The notes under the pieces: model-generated
What the model was told of the DNA's origin: nothing
Databases searched by the model: none
Seen by the model: only the letters and a program-made list of their open reading frames with translations
Made by a program: the position numbers and the translations under genes
Part shown: one piece after another, positions 53,101 through 60,100 of the stretch
Numbering within the stretch: the first letter of the stretch is position 1
How the letters are laid out: each line of letters begins with the position of its first letter
NCBI GenBank assembly: GCA_003342895.1
Contig: PTFA01000101.1
Span: 124,001 to 188,000, forward strand
Length of the DNA stretch: 64,000 nucleotides
Source of the DNA: Casuarius casuarius
Lineage: Eukaryota > Chordata > Aves > Casuariiformes > Casuariidae
Direction of reading: 5' to 3'

Positions 53101-55545
53101 ACCAATAGCTCCGTCAGACAAAGGTACATTCCCATCAGCCTCCCAGCACAGGGAGCCTATACATACATGCCTATAAGTGTATATGGATGTATATTTTTTT
53201 AAATGAATATATATTTTGTTTGTTTGTCTAGGCTTAAAGAGAAGAAAGTAACTTCTTACTTTGCTAATCTCTATCATCTCTTCTTGGCAGATTTAACAAA
53301 CAATTGCAGTTTCAAAAAAACAGTAATTTCCTGAATTCCTATTGCTCCCCATCAAAAATGCCACCCACATTCATTCTCTACTGAAGTGTTGTTACTGCTG
53401 CCTGAGGTCAGGGTAATATAGTTAGAAGATGGAGGTAGAGTAAAGAAATAATTTTAGGCTTGGAAGAGGTGTTAAATGTTAGTAAACAAAAAGGAATGTG
53501 GGTCTTCTGATTCAAAAAGATTGAATTATTATTTTCCTGACATAAATACACATTTTAACTATGAATTTCTTTAACCTTTTGTGCATACCTTTCTAAGAAA
53601 GTTAACACTCTCCACTGCAGACATATTTTAATGCTTTTATCTTTTTTTTAAATACCTGTTTATGATGAGTGGTAGTATATACATCTTTCTAGTTTGCTCA
53701 CACCTTGCTTTGCTTTCCTCACTTTTCCCTCCCTCACTCAGTTCATAGATTATAAGTGTAATCCAAAGCTTGCAAAGTTAGAATACATTTTTTTCCTAAA
53801 AATAGAGGAACTGTAAGTTTAAAATTGGTGTTATCTTAAAATGTGCTTGTATTAACACTAGCTTTTTAAACAAGAAAACTTTAAAGTGAAGCTGATCTCA
53901 CTCTTTGTACTGAACTTTGGTTTTGACCTGGACAACAAAAGAAATTGGAAATAATTTTTAAGCAGTTTTAGGTGCATATGTGAGTAAATGCTTGCATATT
54001 GGATGTTAGTATTTACGAGAGAGTAATGACTTTCATTCTTTGATATTTGAGCACACATCTTAACTGGGAAATTTAAACATTGAAAAGACGGGCATTACTG
54101 AAGAGATCTGGATGTTGTTGCAGAGACAAATACCTGTCTCTTGATACTACTTTCAGTTTGATCATTAGGCCCTGTATAAGGTCCTGAACAACCTTATCTA
54201 ACTTGGAAGTTAGCCCTGCTTGGAGCAGGAGATTGACCTCCAGACATCTTCTCAAACCGTATTTTTTATATGATTATTTAATTGCATATGAGTTCTCTGG
54301 TTGTTTACTGACCTACCATTTAATTTTAATATTAAAATATTATAGATAAGTATTCCAACAAAAGCACTAAACATTTGTTTGCAGATTTCTGTGTGTAGTA
54401 CAGCAAAAGGTGCTCAAATCTGTGCATTGCGTGTATATTACAACTAAATGCAAATTTGAAGAGTTTCTATTTCTGTTAAGCTTTAAAACAAGAAACTTTA
54501 TGAAATCCTGTTTGGCTGAAACTTTGTTAGAAAGTACTGAGACTCTTTAGAATGAATCATTTTAGGGTTTTTTTAGACCAGAATTATGTTTAGATTTTTG
54601 ACAAAATAAATCACTTTTCAGGATATAGAATTTTATTTATTTATTTTTTTCCTAAATAGGAAAAGAAACTCTTACTACCTCGGAAACTATATAACAATTT
54701 TATTTTTATATTTTTATTTCTTTTTAGGAATGGATCATTTCTTATATGGGATTTCAGATGAAATGAAGCAGTCACACAGGGAACAGCTTTTTGCTGTCAA
54801 CAGTGATAAGCTGGTTGATGTATCAAACAAGTAAGTCTGTGTTTGTTTACTTGAAAAAACTGAACAAATACCTAATTTGAAAGAGAAAATACTTTGTAAA
54901 AGTTGTCATAATAAGTTTATTTTTTCTTCCCTTGGCTTTTGAGAATAATCCGTAGAATGTAATGCTTTCACTGTTTGCTTTTGTAACCTAGAGAGATGTT
55001 AATGATCAGATTTATTGCATTTTAGCAGACATGACTCCCTCCTACATCCTAAATTTACTGGTGACTCTTTTACTTTTGAATGGACTAGAAAGTGTCCTGG
55101 TTTTTTTCTTTCGTTTTGTCTTTCACTTTAGCCAAAGAAAGACTGCATTAGACTTCCAGTCCCTGGCACTATGAGCTGGTTCTTCTAAACTCCTAACATG
55201 TTGTGCTTCTTTAGATTTCTGAACTACTTAGGAATTCCACTACTTAGCAATATCTGGCTGAGGAGATATGTTGTATTGTGACGACTGGGAAGAAAACAGT
55301 GCAAATCCCAAATATGCTGTAAAAGCAAAAACATTCACAGAGCACATTTGGCAGATACCAAACAGCATTTTTCCCTGGGAATGTTTTTAACATGCATAGA
55401 GCGGTTACATATAACTGAATGCAATAGCTTCCCATTTGTTTCTTCTTGCAGGTATCTTGCAGTTGGAAAGAGCACTCGTGGTCTGGCTGTACTCGGACCA
55501 GAAAATACAGATATCACCAAAGATCCCTCGTGGGTCAAACGATGA
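28463..55545 (+). CDS. PITRM1: PITRM1, presequence protease, complete gene in 27 coding exons
   Basis: Zinc metallo-oligopeptidase of the M16C (pitrilysin, presequence protease) family. It degrades cleaved mitochondrial targeting peptides and other unstructured peptides, including amyloid-beta, in the mitochondrial matrix. Joining 27 exons, all with GT-AG borders and matching phases, gives 3102 nt and 1033 residues; human PITRM1 is 1037. The inverted zinc motif HxxEH is HILEH at 101-105 (ligands H101 and H105, base E104), and the third zinc ligand is E202 in FNEMKGAF. The C-terminal half keeps R896 and Y902 in the GGAYGGG context, which complete the active site in this family. C116 and C553 align with human C119 and C556, the pair implicated in redox locking. 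The N-terminus is rich in Arg, Ser and Leu with no acidic residue until E32, as in a mitochondrial presequence. I chose the ATG at 28463 because its peptide (MWSRYR...) matches the expected start; an in-frame ATG at 28247 is an alternative. Coordinates include introns. Confidence 0.97.
28870..28972 (+). CDS. PITRM1: PITRM1 coding exon 2
   Basis: Encodes residues 16-50. It finishes the basic leader and enters the mature enzyme ([19 protein letters not shown]). The acceptor is tatttcag. The donor is the weak gtggac, chosen because it is the only join that keeps the conserved [14 protein letters not shown] sequence in frame. Confidence 0.88.
29816..29922 (+). CDS. PITRM1: PITRM1 coding exon 3
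   Basis: Encodes residues 51-86 ([14 protein letters not shown] through SNNLF), the first beta-strand region of the N-terminal M16 domain. The acceptor is taatgcag, the donor is ag|gtaaaa and the exon ends in phase 2. Confidence 0.93.
30055..30560 (-). mobile_element. CR1 LINE fragment (3' region), minus orientation
   Basis: The + strand begins with the CR1 hallmark GGTTGGAAGAGAT (the reverse complement of the 3' end of the element). It continues with CTACAACCTCTCTGGGCAAC, CTTTTAGGTACTGAAAGGC, TTCTCCAGGCTAAATAAGCC, CAGCCTCTTTTCACAGGA, CTGTTCCAGCCCCTGACCAT and GTGTTGGTGGGCCCAAAAC, all in the order of avian CR1. The element is 5'-truncated, diverged and non-coding. Both edges are approximate. 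It supports an avian (or at least sauropsid) source. Confidence 0.88.
30231..30262. repeat. 16-bp perfect tandem duplication inside the CR1 copy
   Basis: GTCCATATGGTGATTT occurs twice head to tail at 30231-30246 and 30247-30262, followed by a T-run. It is a local duplication after insertion. Confidence 0.9.
30600..30620. repeat. Poly(T) tract in intron 3
   Basis: About 21 consecutive T shortly downstream of the CR1 fragment in PITRM1 intron 3. Confidence 0.85.
31068..31219 (+). CDS. PITRM1: PITRM1 coding exon 4 (zinc-binding HxxEH)
   Basis: Encodes residues 86-137. It contains the inverted zinc motif HILEH (101-105) and the conserved [10 protein letters not shown] stretch with C116. The acceptor is cttacag and the donor gtgagt. 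Reading through the donor hits a stop about 130 bp into the intron, so the frame change marks the exon end. Confidence 0.95.
31639..31753 (+). CDS. PITRM1: PITRM1 coding exon 5
   Basis: Encodes residues 137-175 ([17 protein letters not shown] through LRQLDFW). The acceptor is atatgcag and the donor gtaaga. Confidence 0.94.
31793..31811. repeat. Poly(A) tract in intron 5
   Basis: About 19 A lie inside the 103-bp intron 5, between the exon 5 donor and the exon 6 acceptor, followed by a C/T-rich stretch. Confidence 0.85.
31857..31953 (+). CDS. PITRM1: PITRM1 coding exon 6 (third zinc ligand)
   Basis: Encodes residues 175-207 (QEGWRLEHE through FNEMKGAF). E202 in FNEMKG corresponds to the distal zinc-ligand glutamate of M16 enzymes. 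The acceptor is ttcccag and the donor gtaagt. The preceding intron is only 103 bp. Confidence 0.95.
32372..32532 (+). CDS. PITRM1: PITRM1 coding exon 7
   Basis: Encodes residues 208-261 ([16 protein letters not shown] through THYHPSNS). The acceptor is ttcttaag, the donor is ag|gtatct and the exon ends in phase 2. Confidence 0.95.
33860..33986 (+). CDS. PITRM1: PITRM1 coding exon 8
   Basis: Encodes residues 261-303 ([16 protein letters not shown] through KLWENP). The acceptor is aatgcag and the donor gtaagt. Confidence 0.95.
34122..34155. repeat. T-rich pyrimidine tract in intron 8
   Basis: CTTTTTTTTTTCTTTTTTTTTTTTC-type run. A second one, with a C-rich end, lies at about 34417-34450. Confidence 0.75.
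34744..34832 (+). CDS. PITRM1: PITRM1 coding exon 9
   Basis: Encodes residues 304-333 ([19 protein letters not shown]). The acceptor is cattacag, the donor is ga|gtaagt and the exon ends in phase 2. Confidence 0.94.
35395..35523 (+). CDS. PITRM1: PITRM1 coding exon 10
   Basis: Encodes residues 333-376 ([18 protein letters not shown] through GTDFSPDVG), in the second M16 fold of the N-terminal half. The acceptor is cttcag and the donor gtaagt. Confidence 0.95.
35524..37414. other. PITRM1: PITRM1 intron 10
   Basis: 1.9 kb with no recognisable gene or transposon. It contains a diverged 25-bp tandem duplication at 36297-36346, listed separately. Confidence 0.7.
36297..36346. repeat. 25-bp tandem duplication in intron 10
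   Basis: Adjacent copies at 36297-36321 and 36322-36346 share GTGTGGGATA and TAAACATAC and differ at a few bases. Confidence 0.88.
37415..37528 (+). CDS. PITRM1: PITRM1 coding exon 11
   Basis: Encodes residues 376-414 ([17 protein letters not shown] through VDEVI). The acceptor is attctag and the donor gtgagt. Confidence 0.95.
37897..37993 (+). CDS. PITRM1: PITRM1 coding exon 12
   Basis: Encodes residues 414-446 ([17 protein letters not shown] through FGLALTS). The acceptor is cccaaag and the donor gtaagt. The exon ends in phase 0. Confidence 0.95.
37994..40389. other. PITRM1: PITRM1 intron 12, longest intron
   Basis: 2.4 kb. A 95-codon open frame around 38509-38796 lies behind an acceptor-like pyrimidine tract, but it does not belong to the PITRM1 protein: exons 12 and 13 join in phase 0 and continue the conserved LALTS-YIASCW sequence without it. 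No other feature is recognised. Confidence 0.75.
40390..40524 (+). CDS. PITRM1: PITRM1 coding exon 13
   Basis: Encodes residues 447-491 ([17 protein letters not shown] through KVETYFK). It is 135 nt and phase 0 at both ends, so skipping would keep the frame. The acceptor is cattcag and the donor gtagga. Confidence 0.95.
40525..42555. other. PITRM1: PITRM1 intron 13
   Basis: 2.0 kb, mostly unremarkable. A mildly GC-richer stretch near 40800-41000 gives overlapping short frames on both strands. Nothing is recognised. Confidence 0.6.
42556..42694 (+). CDS. PITRM1: PITRM1 coding exon 14
   Basis: Encodes residues 492-538 ([18 protein letters not shown] then a Lys/Glu-rich helix to IFEKG), at the start of the helical M16C-associated linker region between the two halves. 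The acceptor is tctgtag. The donor gttaac is weak and is followed directly by 17 T. Confidence 0.93.
42701..42717 (+). promoter_or_regulatory. U17 tract next to the weak exon 14 donor
   Basis: Seventeen T start 6 nt after the exon 14/intron 14 junction (gttaac). U-rich tracts in this position are known binding sites for TIA1/TIAL1, which help U1 recruitment to weak 5' splice sites. The role here is inferred from position alone. Confidence 0.45.
43825..43941 (+). CDS. PITRM1: PITRM1 coding exon 15
   Basis: Encodes residues 538-577 ([20 protein letters not shown] through VLETTLA). C553 corresponds to human C556. The acceptor is cttattag and the donor is the weak gttggt. Confidence 0.94.
44225..44800 (-). 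mobile_element. GC-rich insert of possible LTR/retroelement origin (unidentified)
   Basis: This block is clearly richer in G and C than the rest of the intron. Read on the minus strand it has an open frame of 123 codons (44727-44356) ending just before an AATAAA-type signal (AATAAAAG at 44347-44340). That resembles an LTR or an expressed insert, with a GC-rich part, then an AT-rich segment, then a poly(A) signal. I could not find matching TG...CA ends with a target-site duplication, nor a retroviral protein motif, so family and edges are uncertain. It could also be a GC-rich unique intron segment. Confidence 0.25.
45489..45518. repeat. TTTA microsatellite forming the exon 16 acceptor tract
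   Basis: Consecutive TTTA units, then TTTTTATTT, run up to the TTGTAG acceptor. The splice site has almost no C in its tract, so repeat length sets the length of the uridine-rich region. Confidence 0.9.
45522..45654 (+). CDS. PITRM1: PITRM1 coding exon 16
   Basis: Encodes residues 577-621 ([18 protein letters not shown] through LFCNVIT). The acceptor tract is a TTTA microsatellite ending ttgtag. The donor is gtgagt. Confidence 0.95.
46404..46524 (+). CDS. PITRM1: PITRM1 coding exon 17
   Basis: Encodes residues 621-661 ([18 protein letters not shown] through LDVYEQ). The acceptor is ttcacag and the donor gtaaat. Confidence 0.95.
47066..47142. repeat. 77-nt poly(T) homopolymer in intron 17
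   Basis: 77 uninterrupted T residues. No convincing target-site duplication or retrogene body lies next to it. The true length may differ, since such runs are hard to sequence. It ends about 277 bp before the exon 18 acceptor boundary. Confidence 0.9.
47420..47496 (+). CDS. PITRM1: PITRM1 coding exon 18
   Basis: Encodes residues 662-687 ([20 protein letters not shown]). At 77 nt it is a small exon. The acceptor is cctttag and the donor gtacag. Confidence 0.94.
47809..47974 (+). CDS. PITRM1: PITRM1 coding exon 19
   Basis: Encodes residues 687-742 ([19 protein letters not shown] through FSGMDQ). The acceptor is ttttcag and the donor is the weak gtacaa. Confidence 0.95.
48090..48190 (+). CDS. 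PITRM1: PITRM1 coding exon 20
   Basis: Encodes residues 743-776 ([19 protein letters not shown] through LLNSDNI). The acceptor is cacacag and the donor gtaagt. The preceding intron is only 115 bp. Confidence 0.95.
48191..49185. other. PITRM1: PITRM1 intron 20
   Basis: About 1.0 kb with no feature recognised. Confidence 0.65.
49186..49306 (+). CDS. PITRM1: PITRM1 coding exon 21
   Basis: Encodes residues 776-816 ([20 protein letters not shown] through RPHVIE). The acceptor is tttaacag and the donor gtagga. Confidence 0.94.
49742..49813 (+). CDS. PITRM1: PITRM1 coding exon 22 (variable linker)
   Basis: Encodes residues 817-840 ([17 protein letters not shown] then ITRKLIN). This linker is poorly conserved against mammals, so identity rests on position, phase and the ITRKL end. 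The acceptor is ctcttatag and the donor gtaagt. It is 72 nt and phase 0 at both ends, so it could be skipped without a frameshift. Confidence 0.88.
49814..51161. other. PITRM1: PITRM1 intron 22
   Basis: 1.3 kb. It contains a purine microsatellite, GA repeats running into nine G at about 50550-50568. No other element is recognised. Confidence 0.65.
51162..51274 (+). CDS. PITRM1: PITRM1 coding exon 23
   Basis: Encodes residues 841-878 ([19 protein letters not shown] through YTAADYA), the start of the last M16 domain. The acceptor is ctcttag and the donor gtagga. Confidence 0.95.
51761..51886 (+). CDS. PITRM1: PITRM1 coding exon 24 (C-terminal active-site residues)
   Basis: Encodes residues 878-920. 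It contains [17 protein letters not shown], with R896 and Y902 matching the conserved Arg and Tyr that close the M16 active site from the C-terminal half. The acceptor is cactacag and the donor gtaaca. Confidence 0.96.
51887..52977. other. PITRM1: PITRM1 intron 24
   Basis: 1.1 kb. It contains a CAAA microsatellite at 52800-52827 and no other recognisable element. Confidence 0.65.
52800..52827. repeat. CAAA microsatellite
   Basis: Five to six CAAA units in an A-rich context, in intron 24 of PITRM1. Confidence 0.88.
52978..53123 (+). CDS. PITRM1: PITRM1 coding exon 25
   Basis: Encodes residues 920-969 ([18 protein letters not shown] through PIAPSDK). The acceptor is ttcttag and the donor is the weak gtacat. 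Confidence 0.95.
53124..54727. other. PITRM1: PITRM1 intron 25
   Basis: 1.6 kb of AT-rich sequence with no gene or transposon recognised. It ends in a T-rich tract leading to the exon 26 acceptor. Confidence 0.65.
54728..54830 (+). CDS. PITRM1: PITRM1 coding exon 26
   Basis: Encodes residues 969-1003 ([19 protein letters not shown] through LVDVSN). The acceptor is tttttag and the donor gtaagt. Confidence 0.96.
55452..55545 (+). CDS. PITRM1: PITRM1 coding exon 27 (stop codon)
   Basis: Encodes residues 1003-1033 ([19 protein letters not shown] through DPSWVKR) and the TGA at 55543-55545. The acceptor is cttgcag. Confidence 0.96.
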
Positions 55546-55832
55546 ATTGCTGCTGAACATCCAAGTTACTATAAAACAAGCTAGTCTGTGTGACTATATA
55601 ATTACTTTTTTATTAACTTTTAACCCTGGTGTGGTCAAACAAGTCAAGCAAACCGGTCAAAGCTGTCTGTCTTAAAATAACTATGTGAAAACTCTTCCAA
55701 CCATATAGTATTTGAGAGCAAGAATAGTCTGCCCTGTTATGGCAAAGAAAAATGTTAATATTTTGCTGAAGACTCACTCCTCCAATCACAAATGGAAGCC
55801 ATATAAATTAAATATTTTTATATATGTAAAAC
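55546..55832 (+). other. PITRM1: PITRM1 3' UTR (inferred end)
   Basis: From the stop codon to the expected cleavage point about 20 nt after the ATTAAA at 55807. The end is inferred from motifs and would be moved by transcript data. Confidence 0.55.
55807..55812 (+). terminator. PITRM1: Candidate PITRM1 polyadenylation signal ATTAAA
   Basis: ATTAAA, the commonest variant of AATAAA, lies 262 nt after the stop. A GU-rich stretch (ggtgtttgtttg) follows at 55850-55861, as expected of a downstream element. I see no canonical AATAAA on the + strand between the stop codon and the PFKP 3' end. Confidence 0.6.
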
Positions 55833-56574
55833 TCTGTAGAGTTCGAAATGGTGTTTGTTTGAAATAATGTCTGCTGTTGGATACGTAAAGAATGATGAAT
55901 CTTACACAATAGTATTCATTCTTCTTTGGTATGATAATTCTAACTTCCTTTGTGTAAGGTACCTACAGGTGGTTTTGTGACAGTACATCTCACATCAAGT
56001 CAAGTTTGTAGTGGAATACAATGTAGTGGGCAAGTCACTAATGAATTGGGGTCTAGGGTCAGTATTTTCCCTTTGGGCAACGTTTATAAACTAGTATTTT
56101 AATATGACACTGTCTCGTAACTTAACTTTTTGTCAAAGTCTAGTTAACAGATAAGCACAACCAGAAAAGTTTCCTTATGCCAATTTGCTAGCCTATTTTT
56201 AATAACTACAGTTCTGCTGTTTTCCCTAGTTCAGGGCTTTTTTTAATACCCTTGAAGTGGGAAGCTGAGTCAAGGGAAATGCCATGCAAGGACCAGGTTA
56301 ATCCCTTTTGAATCTGAAGCTGTTGTAGCTTCTTTTCCGCAAATACAGTTTTTTCTCATCTCTGTACAAGGAAAGAGGGTTCAAACTCACTAGCCTTAAT
56401 CTGAAGAAGTGACAAAAGACAGCTCGCCCTCCTGCAATACTTCCTCTATGGTTATGGAAAGAAAAGAACAGTTGCTATTTTCCTTCACTGGAGTGTACAG
56501 AGATTCCTTCATGAAGCATTATTCTCTGGCTTGTTTGTAAACAGATGAATACAACTGACGCACAGATCAGTCAT
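55833..56574. other. Intergenic gap between the convergent 3' ends of PITRM1 and PFKP
   Basis: About 0.74 kb between the two inferred cleavage regions. No open frame or repeat of note is seen. Longer 3' UTR forms of either gene would overlap the other on the opposite strand. Confidence 0.55.
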
Positions 56575-56957
56575 GATGTTTGCAACAATACTTTATTTCA
56601 CTTCAGATACATAAACACATCCTGTAACTCAACACAAAGCTAGCCCTCTACATTTACTTTTGTGTGTAAGTACTCCGAAACAAAGTGCAGTAGATGAGTA
56701 ACTTACAGAGTGCATAGAACTGTGCTGCACTTATTGTTAAAGGGTTATCTTGGTAAACGGTGCTTATTCATTAGATGCAGGGTTTATTTCAAACCTAACA
56801 CAAATACAGGACAAAAATCTGTGTGACATCTGAATGTCTCGTTTCACGTAAAGTGCTGGTACAATAATTTAAATGTTACAAAACAAAGCTGTAACAATTC
56901 TAAAGCATTGTTACTCACAATGTGTATCTATTACAACTTTTATCTAAAATGATCTCT
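56575..56957 (-). other. PFKP: PFKP 3' UTR (inferred end)
   Basis: Runs from the stop codon (56960-56958) down to just past the AATAAA at 56597-56592. The length is inferred from the signal. Confidence 0.6.
56592..56597 (-). terminator. PFKP: PFKP polyadenylation signal AATAAA
   Basis: TTTATT on the + strand reads AATAAA on the gene strand, about 360 nt after the stop codon. GU-containing sequence follows (tgtgcgtcagttgtatt on the minus strand). Confidence 0.65.
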
Positions 56958-57111
56958 TTAGATGGCTCCAGTTTCTGCTTCTTTTGGGCTGTGCATAGTA
57001 ACATGCTCCAGCTGGCCTGAGTCTGAAACATCATAGCTAGTCTTGTACTTGGCCAGAATTTTCATCAGTGGTCGCAGCTTCAGCCACCATTGCTCCTTGG
57101 GAATCCTGTGT
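56958..57111 (-). CDS. PFKP: PFKP last coding exon (stop codon)
   Basis: Encodes the final 50 residues, starting [17 protein letters not shown], through SDSGQLEHV, to a tail [13 protein letters not shown] and TAA. The first base completes a Val codon from the previous exon. The acceptor is catacacag. A second AG six bases later would break the frame. The 13-residue tail differs from the short mammalian end. Confidence 0.94.
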
Positions 57112-60100
57112 CTGTGTATGAGATATGATGGGAAAAGAGAGAAGGTGATCTACTCAGTAGCCAAGACAGATGTATTATGTAGCTTATTTGACACTACTAT
57201 TACTGACCTTCCTTATCAATATCTGGGACAAAGCGTGGAGCAATTAGGACAGAAAACTGAAGGAAAGAAAAAATTTTACTGGAAGGTGATGGTCAGACAA
57301 GAAACCATTGTGGGCACAAAAATGCTGCCCCACTAAACTGAAGTTTAGTAACTCTAGGCATTAGAGCAAAAATGATTATGAGAGTTGCCTAAAAGGATAG
57401 TGGACACTCAGACTTCATAATGAGAGATTTCCAAGTTTAAGGATAATGAAGAGAAAACATGAAGGAAGTTATTTGAAAAGACAAGTGAACAAAGTGAATC
57501 ACTGGCTGAATGTAGGCTGAAGACAAAAGTGCAATAAAAAGGTTGGCAAATGCTCTGTGTCAGCACTGTGGAGAAGAGATTCTCTTGATGTGGTGAAAGG
57601 AAGCCTGTGTTGAGATGTTTACATTTTAAACATTACATACTTACACAAAGTCAGTTTCATTCTTAAGCTCAGCCACGGGTTGGAAAACAAGGTTGCGTCT
57701 ACGCATTCCCAGCAAACAAACTGAGTCATCAGTATTGGCAAATACTTTTCCTAAAAAGAGTGAATAATTCAGTATCTATTTTGTTCATACTTGTTTGGGC
57801 AAATGTCCCATTTTTATAATTAAAGTGAATAGGGAGCTTATAGTAGTTAACAGTAAAATATCAATTAGTACTTTAATAGGGTTAGGACAACTTCACTTTC
57901 TTAATTTCATTTTTGTGGTTAAAGAATGAAAATGCAGTGTAATTAATCAATGATAAGACTGAATTTTAACATCCAGTTTTAAATTAGATTTCTTTTAGTA
58001 TAGTAAAATTCTTTTGCAAAAATTCCCAAAGAAGACATATTACCTTCTTCTGTCTCCCATGTAGCCACCATGAAACAAAAAGGAAGAACAGATGTAACTA
58101 TATAACCATCAATTCCTGCATGCATGAAAAACTGCAATTATACTAGCATTTTATTAAAAAAAGGGGGGGTGATAAGACAACAGCTATATAGAGCATCGAC
58201 CTTGCTTGAGAAGAAATTTTCTTACAGCTGGAAGTAGAGCAAGATACTGCTGAATAATAAAAACTTAATCAAGAGGAAAGAAGTATGTTGACTAACAAAC
58301 TAATATACTTTTATATATTTATGGAGTCTTCCTTAAATACAGTAGAGTAGGCTTACATAGTGATAGTTAACCAAAGACTAACGAGATAGCACTAAATATT
58401 TTTGCACCTTTTCGGTATGTTTCTTTCAGTTTTTTGGAGATCCACTGCATAGCTTTTGCAGAAATTTTTGTCCCAAAGTTTCTATCAAATGGCGAAGGTG
58501 CACCACCCTGTGTAAATATATAACTGTGGGTTAGTTTAATTATCATGCCCAGTATCCATGTCGTCACCTTTTATCAGTCATCTTTGATCTTGGCCTGCTC
58601 TACCTCTTATTTCCTCTCTGCCACTTAGGAAAAAAAAGGGGGGGGGGGAAGGGTAGAAATCCCTACAAACCAAGCTAAAACATTTAAAACTTTAAGTGCT
58701 CTTGGAATTCTCATTGAATCTGTAGGATTTTACACTTAGAGAAACGGAAGGCTGTGTTCTTCCCTTTCTTCCACTTGCCCTGGGTGCTGACTATAAAGCA
58801 CTGCTTAGCTATCACACTGCCATAGGGCAACCTGGTTTCAGCAAAACAGGAAACTGTTGAAGGAGAAGGTGTCAGAATGAGCATAAGAAATGTAAGTAAG
58901 TGCTGAGTGTAATCTAGGAAGTCTGGAAAGCATAGCTCTTCTTGCAGCTGGAATGAGTAAGGCTGGAGTGCTGTATATGAACTTAAATTGAAGCAACCAG
59001 GCTAGGACTTCTTAGATTAATAATTGCACTTTTTTATGGCAGCTTTCATCCCAAGTATTAGAGCAGCAACTTCACATAGCTCTGAGAACAAAAGTGATTA
59101 AAAAAAAAAAATCTGTATATATTATATAAAGTATGGCTTTTGTGTCCATTTTCTTTGTTGCAGATGAGACTGAAACAGTATGTGAAACAGTTCCACATGG
59201 TTCCAAACAGAAAACTGTTGAATCGAGGCTGGTCTTGACCTTTACATAGCTTAATTTTAAACAGAAAATGCCAAACTTTATGTTGAGCAATCTAAAAATA
59301 AACTAGGATAAGTGGAATATACACTGAATTTGAAATGATTTTCACTCTTAGCACTTGAGAAATTTGGCTCAACAAATACTCCTGACTCCGCTTCAGTCTT
59401 AGTGGTTAATGTAACCAAATCAGAAATTCACTGCTTGCCCATTAACAAGCAGTAAGTACAGTGAGATAAAGAGAGGGAGGGTACAAAGACCACAAGGAGA
59501 AGCTTTTAGAAGGGCAAAGATGATCACAGTGAAAATAATAAGCTAACTTCTCTCTTCTAGCATCTGCATTCCATCTGCATGTATTTTATTAACCAAATTT
59601 CATCTCTTCCAGCGTTCATAAGCTAGATATGTTACTGATGGTCAGATAGGTGTGTTCTATGAATGCATTACAATAATAATAAAATAGCTGTAGTATTTAT
59701 TAAGAAAGTCTCATTGTTTATTAATATATAGGGGGGAGGAATAAAAATGAAAATCATGAAGAATCTAAGATGTTTTTTCCTGTTTTTTTAAGAGGGGACT
59801 GCAATAAAATTTAATGCTAACAAATACTTGTGAGTTACCTACAAACAAAAATCCACGTACTTATTTCTTTTTCCATCCTGAGTCAGACTTGCTTGAAATT
59901 CTTGAAGAGCATGTGCTCTTTGTGTATACTGAGTTAAAAATGACCTTAAAATTACAGACAAGCTTACCTGCTGCATGTGGCCTAATACATTTTTTCGGCA
60001 GTCAAAAACTCCTTTTCCTTCTTCAGAATACAGCTGATAAATGAAGTCAGTTGTATAATTCTCATTAGAGTTCTCATTTCTGTAACAATTCAGGCCAGAT

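Noticed and set aside
58040..58100. Minus-strand exon-like stretch in a PFKP intron (ends ...GAAGAAG|gtaata)
   Set aside because: It has a plausible donor, but the adjacent PFKP exons join in phase without it and its translation does not resemble PFK.
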